Of a stretch of 64,000 bases of DNA, positions 55,549 through 64,000 are shown piece by piece. A model generated the notes under the pieces. That model was not told the origin of the DNA. It searched no databases and saw only the letters and a program-made list of their open reading frames with translations. Each line of letters starts with the position of its first letter. Position 1 is the stretch's first letter. The stretch is from Aedes albopictus (Eukaryota; Arthropoda; Insecta; Diptera; Culicidae), in NCBI RefSeq assembly GCF_035046485.1, contig NC_085138.1, forward strand, positions 337,974,263 to 338,038,262, given 5' to 3'. A program made the translations under genes and the position numbers.

Positions 55549-57057
55549 GTTAAGGATTCCATCCACCAGCTCAAAAACAACAAAGCGGCTGGTAAGGACG
55601 GTATCGCAGCAGAACTCATCAAGATGGGCCCGGAAAAGTTGGCCACCTGTCTGCACCAGTTAGTAGTCAAGATTTGGGAAACCGAACAGCTACCGGAGGA
55701 GTGGAAGGAAGGGATAATCTGTCCCATCCACAAGAAAGGCGACAAGTTAATGTGTGAGCAATTTCGAGCGATCACCATTTTGAATGCCGCCTACAAAGTG
55801 CTATCCCAGATCATCTTCCGTCGTCTTTCACCTAAAGTAAATGAGTTCGTGGGAAGTTACCAAGCCGGTTTCATCGACGGCCTGTCGACAACGGACCAGA
55901 TCTTCACCGTACGGCAAATCCTCCAGAAATGCCGTGAATACCAGGTCCCAACGCATCACCTGTTCATCGACTTCAAAGCGGCATACGACAGTATCGACCG
56001 CACAGAGCTATGGAAAATTATGGACGAGAACAGCTTTCCCGGGAAGCTGACTAGACTGATAAGAGCAACGATGGACGGTGTGCAGAACAGCGTAAGGATT
56101 TCGGGTGAACTATCCAGTTCATTCGAATCTCGACGGGGACTACGACAAGGTGATGGACTTTCCTGCCTACTATTCAACATCGCCCTGGAAGGTGTTATGC
56201 GTCGAGCCGGGCTCAACAGCCGGGGTACGATCTTCACGAAATCCAGCCAATTTGTGTGTTTTGCGGACGACATGGATATTATTGCTAGAACATTTGGAAC
56301 GGTGGTAGAACAGTACACCCGCCTGAAACGTGAAGCAGCAGAGGTCGGACTGGTGGTGAATGCGGCTAAGACAAAGTACATGCTGGTAGGTGGAACTGAG
56401 CGAGACAGGACAAGCCTTGGCAGCAATGTTACGATAGACGGGGATACTTTCGAGGTGGTAGAAGAATTCGTCTACCTCGGTTCCTTGCTAACGGCTGACA
56501 ACAACGTGAGCCGTGAAATACGAAGGCGCATCATCAGTGGAAGTCGTGCCTACTATGGGCTCCAGAAGAAACTGCGGTCAAAAAAGATTCACCCCCGCAC
56601 CAAATGTACCATGTACAAGACGTTAATAAGACCGGTGGTTCTCTACGGACACGAGACATGGACGATGCTCGAGGAGGACCTGCAAGCACTCGGAGTTTTC
56701 GAGCGACGGGTGCTAAGGACGATCTTCGGCGGCGTGCAGGAGAACGGTGTGTGGCGGAGAAGGATGAACCACGAGCTCCCTGCACTTTACGGCGAACCCA
56801 GCATCCAGAAAGTGGCCAAAGCCGGAAGGATACGATGGGCAGGGCATGTTGCAAGAATGCCGGACAACAACCCTGCAAAGTTGGTGTTTGCTAACCATCC
56901 GGTTGGTACAAGAAGGCGTGGAGCGCAGAGAGCTCGATGGGCGGACCAGGTAGAGCGTGATCAGGCGAGTGTTGGGCGTGACCGACGTTGGAGAGCTGCA
57001 GCTGCAAATCGAGTATTATGGCGGCAAATTGTTGATTCAGTATTATCAAGAATTTGA
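55549..57057 (+). CDS. RTE LINE reverse transcriptase (3' part of split ORF)
   Basis: Open from the end of the insertion (VKDSIHQLKNNKAAGKDG) to the stop; the first ATG is at 55624 (477 codons from there). Numbered from that ATG: KKGDK (37-41), FIDFKAAYD with catalytic D116, RRGLRQGDGLSCLLFN (170-185), FADD at 213-216 with catalytic D215 and D216, YLGSLLTADNNVSREI and RPVVLYGHETW in the thumb/C-terminal region. It copies LINE RNA at the nicked target. All catalytic residues are intact. It cannot be made as one protein with the endonuclease because of the insertion and frameshift. Confidence 0.88.
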   Translation, partial: VKDSIHQLKNNKAAGKDGIAAELIKMGPEKLATCLHQLVVKIWETEQLPEEWKEGIICPIHKKGDKLMCEQFRAITILNAAYKVLSQIIFRRLSPKVNEFVGSYQAGFIDGLSTTDQIFTVRQILQKCREYQVPTHHLFIDFKAAYDSIDRTELWKIMDENSFPGKLTRLIRATMDGVQNSVRISGELSSSFESRRGLRQGDGLSCLLFNIALEGVMRRAGLNSRGTIFTKSSQFVCFADDMDIIARTFGTVVEQYTRLKREAAEVGLVVNAAKTKYMLVGGTERDRTSLGSNVTIDGDTFEVVEEFVYLGSLLTADNNVSREIRRRIISGSRAYYGLQKKLRSKKIHPRTKCTMYKTLIRPVVLYGHETWTMLEEDLQALGVFERRVLRTIFGGVQENGVWRRRMNHELPALYGEPSIQKVAKAGRIRWAGHVARMPDNNPAKLVFANHPVGTRRRGAQRARWADQVERDQASVGRDRRWRAAAANRVLWRQIVDSVLSRI

Positions 57058-57448
57058 TGTTAACTAAATAAATGAATGAATGAATCACTAACAAACCAAC
57101 AACAAAACTTGCTCTGCATCAATATTCTATTTAAAATAAAATAAACACTAAATAACTCATCAATAACAAAACAAGTTATGATTGCAAAATATGCAATTAG
57201 GATGTTATTTTACTTAGGATACTCAGAAGAACTTATTTTGCTAGGATTACGTATTTTGTTATTATTCAGTTATTCATTGTTATTCAATAATAACTCAGAA
57301 ATAACATATTTTGCAATGATAATATTTTTTGTTCTAAGCGAGTTAGTTATTAAGTGTTTTCATAAATGACATAAGACTGATAAAATGAAATATGATGGCA
57401 AAATTTGTTATTATTTTGTCCTTGGTTTGTTCTTCGCTTCTATCCGGG

Positions 57449-58420
57449 CTCATTTCGAGGTGAATCTTTTGAAAACCGCAATGATCAGCCTGATCTCGCC
57501 GATTAGGAGATGATGGTCGGTTGCAATGTCGGCTCTACGTTTGTTCCGCACATCAAGAAGGCTCTGTCACCATTTGCGGCTGATGCAGATGTGGTCGATT
57601 TGATTTTCCGTGACGCCATCACGAGAAACCCATGTCACTAGTGCGATCCCACAATCACCATCTCGTTGTTGCCACAAAACTCTGCAAACAGCTCTCCGTT
57701 TTCGTTCTTGTCTCCGAGACCATGGCGTCCCATGATGTGCTCATAGTCCGAGTTATCGGAACTAACCTTCACGTTGAAGTCGCCCATGGGGATCTTGATA
57801 TCACCTTTCGGAATCTTGTCTTGTGGCTGTAGAAGTTCTCTTTATCTTGCAATTCGGCAAGCATCGGTTGGCGCGTAACATTGGAACATGGTAAGGTTTC
57901 GAACCCGTGTTCTGAATCTGGCTACAATTATCCTCTCATTGATAGGTTCCTACTTCATGAGCGCAGCGTGGGCATGAGCGCTGAGTAGGAAACCAACGGT
58001 GGCGTGGAGGGTGTTCACTTCGTAGACTAGAGTATAGCAGAATTTCACCCGACGCCAATCTGTGTTCTCCAAAGTTCGGCCAACGGACTTCGCTCAGTCA
58101 GCTCCATACGACATGTCTCATTGGCTAGTTGTGCCAGTTTACCCTGCTGGGCTAGGGTTAATACATTCCAAGTTCCAATTCTTGTCCGTTGTTTAGCGCT
58201 AAAAGTAGCTGCCGTTGAATCAATTCGAAATCTTTCATTTTCGATTTCTGTAACGGGTTTTGGGTTTCGGGAACAGTAGGTTGTTGGCCTAAGGTCCCCT
58301 ATACACCGTGCTGGGGCTGCCATCTTAGGTAAAGCTTCCGGTGGATGAGAATTTCATACTCAGCCACTGGATGCCAGAACAGACGCTGTTTGAGCCGCAC
58401 CTCCTTGGTGAACAGACATC
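57449..58420 (-). pseudogene. Second LINE endonuclease relic
   Basis: Minus-strand reading: TRIGTWNVLTLAQQGKLAQL (from about 58188), then GDIKIPMGDFNVKVSSDN (about 57805), DYEHIMGRHGLGDKNENGEL, WVSRDGVTENQIDHICISRK (about 57620) and TDHHLL. These are APE endonuclease motifs (TWN, GDFN, QIDH, DHH). It is a different LINE family from 53694. Stops and frameshifts are present and there is no reverse transcriptase. The upstream text GATGCCAGAACAGACGCTGT (58372) is shared with the relic at 20825, so both families carry a similar 5' UTR. Confidence 0.8.
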
Positions 58421-59935
58421 TTTTCTATTCCGCTCCTTACGTAGTCCCAGTTCCAAGTAAATATTCTATGATATAGTCCTAATAAAGCATACATCTGCCG
58501 CAATTTATTACTCCAGTGTGACATGACATGTAATCAAAAAAATAAACTTTCAGATTTCTTTTGTACACCTATATTAAAATACTGATTTGGTTTATTTTTG
58601 TTCAGGCGTAAAGTCACAATCACAATATTATAAAGTATTCTTTCATAACCTACAAAGTTACTTGCTCTGGTCATGACACAGAAATCATTATAAGAAACTT
58701 CGCACGACAACTAGAAACTTACCTAATGAATAACCTAACGAATGATTTAATTTACCCCGTCAAAGACACCCCTGATAGAGTTCGCACAAAACTTGCCCCA
58801 CAAGCCAAGCGATGCTAGATAATTGCGCAAACACTCTCCCTCTGGCGAACATAAAGTGTGTCTTCCTGCTTCTATCCATGGCCGCCACGAGTTATGAAGA
58901 GACCTTGTCACCAACCAACGAACGTCCGCATCCCGGTCGATGATGGCAAGCACCTTGCGGAAAGACACACAACTGCCTGAAATTATCGCCCCATATCGGT
59001 GGTCGACAGACCGGAGGAACGTGAAATAAGCCGAGCATGAACTAAATATTGCTGCTTCTTTGATACTCGCATCCTTGCAACAGGACCTCACCGGGAAATC
59101 TCTATACACGTGCTCGTGTTTCTAGTGGCCCGAGTGAATTGGCCACACGGATACCTCCACCTTCAACTACACGTCTGGAAACACAAGAATATGACTGAAT
59201 GTTGGGATCTAATTGCAAGAGCTGCTCCACTCTGCTCTCAACGCAGCAAGTAGGAGGGAAATTCCGTTTCATCCTTCCATCGCTTCACGTCGTCGACGAC
59301 GACGACGGTGACTTCATCGTACAGCCAGCAGCACACCAACGTTGCGATGGTCTTGTGCTTTGAGCTTGGTGTTGTACTGAAGTTGAATGCTTGCACGTAC
59401 TCTCACTAGACATCTACATCGGGCTCATTAAATCATCCACACAATAGAAACGAATGCACAAGTGAGCAGATTGTGGTCTCTCATCCTTCCCAGCAAGTGG
59501 ACCGCCGCCGGTCCGGCAATCGCTTCGACGAAGATTTATGTACGTGGAAAAGTGTGGCGAAAGGAGGTTCTGTTTAGAAGATATCAACCAGCTTCGCCAT
59601 TATCTGCGAGGAGGATTTTCCTGAGAGTATTGTACAGATGAGATGTTTGCGTGAGCTGGTGGCGACGGGAATTATGATACGATATAAATTGAATTAGTGG
59701 CCGTAATCTGTGCAATGCTTGCCAACGGGGCAGTGCGAAGGATTAGGAGAAAATTCGAAGCATTTGCAGAAATTCCATTAATTGTTCCTGGAAAGATGCT
59801 TGAAGACTTCTGTTGAAGCTTCAATTGATACATAACTAGCACACTCACAGAAATATGCATCCTTTATGAATCTAATAATCTACAAGAGAAATTGTTCGTC
59901 TATTGGGCATTTTTTTTTTATTACCGTGCGGGTTA
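58421..59935. other. No gene recognised
   Basis: GC-balanced, single-copy-looking sequence. The 120-codon minus-strand frame (58747-59109) has no recognisable domain. A GACGACGACGACGG tract lies at about 59296. No RNA gene seen. Confidence 0.35.
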
Positions 59936-59939
59936 CACG

Positions 59940-62370
59940 TAATTTATCAATAGTTTTCAGGAAATTCTTTTAGAAGTTCCTTAGCAATTCATACAGCTTT
60001 GTGTGAAAATTGGATCAAGGTAATCCTGGGAATTCTACAGGAATTCTTTCAAGATTTCCTCCAGAACATTTCTCCAGGATTTCCTAGGAAATTCAAACTA
60101 AATTTTATGGGAATTCATCCAGTAGTTTATCGGCAACTCGTCAAGGAATTCATTCTTTCAAGAGGACTGGCAATTCTTATGAGTGTTTTCAAGGAAATCC
60201 TCCTGACAGTTCCCCAGACATTAATTGTGTTTTTAGGATTTCTCCGGATACATCTCCAGTGGTTCCCTAAGAATATTTGTAGGAGTTCCAGAATTTCTCC
60301 AGGAATTCCTCTAGCAAGTCTTTAGGAAGTCCTTCAATAGTTTCACGGGAATTTCTCCAGGTTTTTCGAAAAAAAAAAATTCAGGAATGTTTCGGGAATT
60401 CCTCCGATGGTTCCTCATGAATACTTTCAGAAGTTTCACGGGCTTCATGGAGATATTCACCAAGAATTTAAGTGAAAATACCTTCAGGATTTTCCAGGGA
60501 ATTTGCAATTTCGCTAGTTCAGGTCAGTCATGGAGTAGCAACTACGAAGTGAACGGTCGCCAATGCTCATGCTTCCCTGAAAATTATTCATTCGGAATTT
60601 TCATCCACGGTTTCCACAAAATTTACTACAGCAAATCTCAGGATTTTCTCCATGAAGTCCTCCGGCATTTATGTGAAGTCCCTCCAGGATTTCTCCAGGA
60701 ATGCCTTCAGCACATTCATATAAATTCCTTCACGTGGATCCCGGAAGTAATTCCACGAATTCCTAGGAAATTTCTCCAGAACTTCCCCGGGATCTTTTTC
60801 CAGATATCCATGGATCTACCAATAGGATTTCACCGGAAATTCATAAAAAATAACCAAAAATACATCCAGCATTTTCATGACAATTCCACAAGGTGTTCTA
60901 CGGGAGTTCCTCCAGGAGTTCCTCAAAACTTTTACAGGAGTTCCCGGGAAAATTCAGGGATCCCAGCAGGACTTCCTCTCGAATTCTGGCAGGAGTTCCC
61001 AAGGAATTCCTCTATGAATTCTCAAGAATTTTATTAGAAGTTCCTCGGAAAATCCTGCAGAAATTCTAGGGAGTATCTTCAGGAGTTCCTAGGAAATTAT
61101 TCAAGAAGATCTTCGGGAATTTCTCCAGGAGTTCTCCTTTAGTTCACCGGGGACTTTTGCTGAAGTTCCCAGGAAATTCCTCCAGGAGTTCACCGTAAAT
61201 TTCGACAGGAGATCCTCAGGATTTTTCCGGGAGTTTTTCAGGAATTCTTTCAGAAGTTCCAAGTGAGTTCGTCCAGGAATTCCTCCAAAACTCTCCCGGC
61301 AATTCCCTCGGGAAATCCTGCAGGAATTCCTCTAGGAACACCCCGGGAATTCAGCAGAGATTCTTGAGAGTATCTTCAGGAGTTCCTCGGGAATTCCTCA
61401 GGAAGATCTTCAAGATTTTTTCCAAGAGTTCCTCGGGAATTTCTTCAGGAGTTCTCATTTAGTTCACCGAGAACTCTTTCTGAAGTTCCCAGGAAATTCC
61501 TCCAGTAGTTCACTGGAAATTTCCACAGGAGATCCTCAGGATTTTTTTCCATCGGGATTTTTCATCGGGAATTCCTTCAGAAGTTCCTAGTGAGTTCGTC
61601 CAGGAATTCCTCCAAGAGCTCTTCTAGATTTTTTCCAGTAGTTCCACGGAAATTCTTTGGAAATTTTTAAAAGAGTTCCCCGGAAATTCCTCGAGCGATT
61701 CACCGGAAATTAGTGCAGGAGATCTTCGAAGATGTCTCTAGGAGATCCTAAGGAATTTCTCCAAAAGATCGTCTGGAATCTCAGGAGTTGCTCGCGAATT
61801 TCATAAAAAAAAACTTCGGGAACTCTTCCAGGAGTAGCTCAAAAATACTCCATGAGTTCTCCGAGTTTTATTACAAGATTTCCTCGACAATTCTCCTCAA
61901 AGTTCCCCGAAAATTTCTCTTGGAGTATTTCGGTAATTTTATCAGGAATTTCAACGTGAATTTCTCTCGTTGTTCGACGCGAATTCCTCCAGGAATTCTC
62001 CGTGAATTCTTCCAGGAATTCTCCGTGAATTCTTCCAGGAATTCTCCGTGAGTTTCTCCAAGAGTTTCTCGGAAATTCCTTCATGAGCTCCCTGGAAATT
62101 CCTCATGAATTCCTTCAGAAAATTTACGAGATTTTTCAGGGAGCTCCTCGAATTTTTTTTTTTTTTTTCAGGAGTACCTCGGCAATTCTTCCAAGAGTCC
62201 TTTGAAAATTCATTGCTATAAGAATTTTCTGGAAAATCCTGAAGGAGTTCCTTGGAACTTCTAAATGAATTCTCGGTATACTCCAGGAGGAATTTATGGG
62301 GAACTTGTGGAGGTATTCTATATGAAGTTCTGCATGAGTTCTTGGGAAACTCCTTAGGAATATTATGAGA
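59940..62370. repeat. AATTCC-rich array, most regular copy
   Basis: Dense T/C-rich orientation: CCAGGAATTCCTC, CAGGAGTTCCTCGG at about 20-30 bp spacing. The 62000-62050 part has three near-identical TCTTCCAGGAATTCTCCGTG units. The open frame of 216 codons at 60387-61037 is made of these words (GFLQE, PGVPQ, RNSS) and is not a gene. About 60510-60580 is a short non-repeat interruption. Confidence 0.8.
61071..61617 (+). repeat. ~300-bp tandem duplication within the array
   Basis: 61071-61290 recurs at 61368-61617. GAGTATCTTCAGGAGTTCCT starts both. CATTTAGTTCACCG / CTTTAGTTCACCG, GGAGATCCTCAGGATTTTT and GTGAGTTCGTCCAGGAATTC follow in order. The offset grows from 297 to 327 because of an extra ~30 bp near 61550. 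Confidence 0.8.
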
Positions 62371-62740
62371 TGGATGTGCGAGAGTTCAACTGTTCACAAT
62401 CCAAACCAAAGTAGTGCAAAAACTAACCAATATAAAAAGTGCTAAAAAATACCGAATTTTACCGAAAAAAACATAGCAATAAGTACGCATGTACAACTAC
62501 CAAAAAACCCCATAGACAAATGCTCAGCAAAGCCTCCTATCCTATCTTTGGTACTTCTTCAATCAATGATGACACTAAGACGATCAGATTGGGAATGAAT
62601 TTATTGCTCAAAGAAACTTATCAGCTAACTTACAAAATTTGTCTGAGGGTGGAGCCTGGACAAATTCATTTAAACAAAAAGACTATTGCCAAGAATGGGC
62701 GTTTCCAAACACAGCATGGTGCTTAACGCATGCCTCGAAA
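62371..62740. other. No gene recognised
   Basis: A-rich sequence. The 95-codon frame at 62439 has no recognisable domain. Could include flanking DNA of the LTR retrotransposon. Confidence 0.35.
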
Positions 62741-63074
62741 AGTATGTCATCATCGTTCAACAATTGCCACACGCGTTGTTGAACGATGGTGTTTAATTTC
62801 TTGTAGCGCATGTTGTCAAACATCAGTGCATGTTTGAAAAGGTTTGAAATTTGACCCACGACACGGAATCGTTTTGGGTCTGCTTTGAAAACATGTGGCG
62901 GAAGAAATATGAAGAGAAACTGTAAACTCAAGTGTTTCATGTATACAGGAAATTTATTGGCTTTTTGCCTTACGGGAAACGTCGGTTGACTTTTGAGAAA
63001 TGTAACTTGCTGATCTTATGGAAAACGTCGGTTTTCCAGGAAGGTTTTATGAAATAATGTTTAGGTACAGTACA
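62741..63074 (-). mobile_element. LTR of the retrotransposon at the window end (limits partly inferred)
   Basis: Directly after the polypurine tract, the minus strand begins TGTACTGTACCTAAAC. It contains GCCAATAAATTTCC as a likely polyadenylation signal about 130 nt in, and two CCGACGTTTTCC/CCGACGTTTCCC words. A 13-bp stem (CATCGTTCAACAA/TTGTTGAACGATG) lies at 62751-62788. The far end is not fixed because the other LTR is outside the window. Confidence 0.55.
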
Positions 63075-63088
63075 CCTCCCCCCTTTTA
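63075..63088 (-). other. Polypurine tract of LTR retrotransposon
   Basis: On the minus strand AAAAGGGGGGAGG immediately precedes TGTACTG, the expected plus-strand priming site next to a 3' LTR. It lies about 75 bp after the end of the integrase frame. Confidence 0.75.
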
Positions 63089-63162
63089 GAAGAATGGTGT
63101 AGTACAACGAAAGCATTCTAAACTAGATTTGAAATTGGTCAAGACTCCACTTACAATTATTT

Positions 63163-64000
63163 TTATTTAATTAGTCTATTTTTATGAACTGTTATTGAAT
63201 TATTTGTTGTTTCTTGTCTGACTTCACAGTTTTGATTGTTTACGTTTGTTACTACAAATGGACCATTATAAAATGCATCTAATTTTCGTCTGTTTTCATT
63301 AGACAAATATACTTTATCTCCTATTTTTATTTCAATCGGGTTTGCCATCTGTTCAGAATTTTGACTTCTAAGTAATTTATGTGCAATTAGTTTTTCTCTT
63401 GCCAAACAGTTTGATTTCTGAATTTTGTATCTAAGTTCATTTTTGTAAGATTCGAAATTATAAACAGGTTCAACTCTATCGATCTGTAATTCTTGTGGTA
63501 ACGTAGCTTTAAAACCAAACACTAGTTCATAGGGTGTAAACCCATGATCAGAGTGTGGTGTAGTATTATAGTTAAATTCATAGTATTTCAACCAATCATC
63601 CCAGTCGGATTGGTGTTCGTTAACAAAAAATCTCAGGTATTCATTCAAACACCTGTGATTTCTTTCCAACGATCCAATCGTTTGTGGATGATATGCAGTT
63701 GAGAAGGTTTGTTTAATATGTAATAAATGACAAATCTGGTCAAGGACTTCATTCTTAAACTCAGTACCTTGATCGGATTTCAGTTCTAAGAAATTACCGT
63801 AGATTAAAATAAAATGTTCAATTAAAGCGCGAGCTATTGCATTCGCTTCCTTAGTTTGTAATGGGATAAGAACTACATATTTAGTAAGATCGCACTGTAA
63901 AGTTAATGCGTATCTATTATTATGATTACTTCTAGGAAGAGGTCCCACTGTATCAATAGAGACCACTTCAAACGGTTTGGTTGGAGTAGTTGTTACATTA
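63163..64000 (-). CDS. LTR retrotransposon integrase, 3' end of pol (partial)
   Basis: Frame open to the window edge. The 267 residues counted from 63966 show the catalytic core: D5 (SIDTVG), D65 (KSDQGTEF) and E101 (YHPQTIGSLER), with 35 residues between the last two (DD35E). Then comes the conserved NEYLRFFVNEHQSDWDDWL / TPYELVFG block and a C-terminal GPF motif (FYNGPFVV). It inserts retroelement cDNA into chromosomes. Sequence style is Ty3/gypsy. The frame stops just before the polypurine tract, so no env follows. Protease, reverse transcriptase and RNase H lie beyond the window. No stop or shift is visible, so this copy may be young. Confidence 0.9.
   Translation of the reverse strand, partial: NVTTTPTKPFEVVSIDTVGPLPRSNHNNRYALTLQCDLTKYVVLIPLQTKEANAIARALIEHFILIYGNFLELKSDQGTEFKNEVLDQICHLLHIKQTFSTAYHPQTIGSLERNHRCLNEYLRFFVNEHQSDWDDWLKYYEFNYNTTPHSDHGFTPYELVFGFKATLPQELQIDRVEPVYNFESYKNELRYKIQKSNCLAREKLIAHKLLRSQNSEQMANPIEIKIGDKVYLSNENRRKLDAFYNGPFVVTNVNNQNCEVRQETTNNSITVHKNRLIK

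Larger units (their letters stand above)
53694..57084 (+). mobile_element. Full-length RTE-clade LINE (JAM1-like), 14-bp target duplication
   Basis: TCACTAACAAACCA at 53680-53693 and 57085-57098 brackets the element. The 3' end is an AATGAATGAATGAA iteration, typical of RTE LINEs. The single endonuclease-reverse transcriptase coding region lacks an ORF1/gag, as in RTE. It is broken by a separate frameshift and by the palindromic insertion at 55295-55546. JAM1 is the RTE element described from Aedes aegypti; I infer affinity, not identity. Confidence 0.88.
53269..57448. mobile_element. TIR element (CCGGGTAGAAG ends) hosting the RTE LINE
   Basis: The left arm (53269-53679) begins CCGGGTAGAAGAAAATAAG. 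The right arm (57099-57448) ends with the inverse of CCGGATAGAAGCGAAGAAC. Both contain AAATTTTGCCAT near the tip and TAACAAAATAAGTTATT words inside. CTC lies on each side, a possible 3-bp duplication. It was split by the LINE at 53694-57084. The ends recall the CCCGAGCAGA family. Confidence 0.65.

Noticed and set aside
58747..59109. 120-codon minus-strand frame as a host gene exon
   Set aside because: No recognisable domain, no clear splice context and no extension on either side; not enough to support a gene.
60387..61037. 216-codon open frame on the plus strand
   Set aside because: It is composed entirely of AATTCC-array words, whose reading in several frames is poor in stops. No domain, and the same peptide words recur in other array frames.

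Overview
The window looks like gene-poor, transposon-packed chromosomal DNA of a mosquito, most likely Aedes. This is inferred from the content: an RTE-clade LINE of the type described in Aedes (JAM1-like), a tRNA-derived SINE, many short inverted-repeat elements, long degenerate arrays of an AATTCC-rich repeat, and no bacterial operon structure. I found no host protein-coding gene. Every protein I recognise belongs to a mobile element. The unassigned stretches (about 3.7-5.7, 14.9-16.3, 30.3-32.0, 47.2-49.5 and 58.4-59.9 kb) could be intron or intergenic DNA.

Layout: 0-1 kb, an AT-rich foldback element. 1.8-3.7 kb, a decayed LINE reverse transcriptase split by a small inverted-repeat element. 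5.7-14.3 kb, two related AATTCC arrays with a 1.36 kb TIR element and MITEs between them. 16.3-21.4 kb, a LINE tail, a hairpin element, a rotted RTE LINE on the minus strand and a Penelope-like fragment. 22.3-28.3 kb, several long-TIR elements, including a 1095-bp foldback with a 10-bp target duplication sitting inside an older Penelope-like palindrome. 28.3-37.5 kb, further AATTCC arrays, a pogo-like element with TA duplication carrying a solo LTR, and at least three nested shells. 37.3-42.3 kb, a Helitron-like insert, a 74-bp-arm hairpin and two arrays of a ~187-bp satellite that end in the same CA-repeat/hairpin cassette. 42.3-51.8 kb, AATTCC arrays interrupted by an insert with 25-bp direct repeats, a SINE and the second 1.36 kb TIR element. 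53.3-57.4 kb, a full-length RTE LINE (14-bp target duplication) inside a TIR element, itself broken by a small palindromic insertion. 57.4-58.4 kb, a second LINE endonuclease relic. 59.9-62.4 kb, the most regular AATTCC array. 63-64 kb, the integrase end and LTR of an LTR retrotransposon that runs off the window.

The most interesting signal is a set of four loci (21.05, 26.67, 27.0-28.27 and 55.3 kb). They share a GAAAC-type hammerhead ribozyme core segment, a fixed 75-83 nt distance to a common 3' tail motif CAGTCGATCC and, at three of the four, an inverted-dimer (palindrome) architecture. Two are precise insertions with 12- and 15-bp target duplications. I interpret them as non-autonomous Penelope-like/retrozyme-type insertions. 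The ribozyme fold and family assignment are inference and were not computed.
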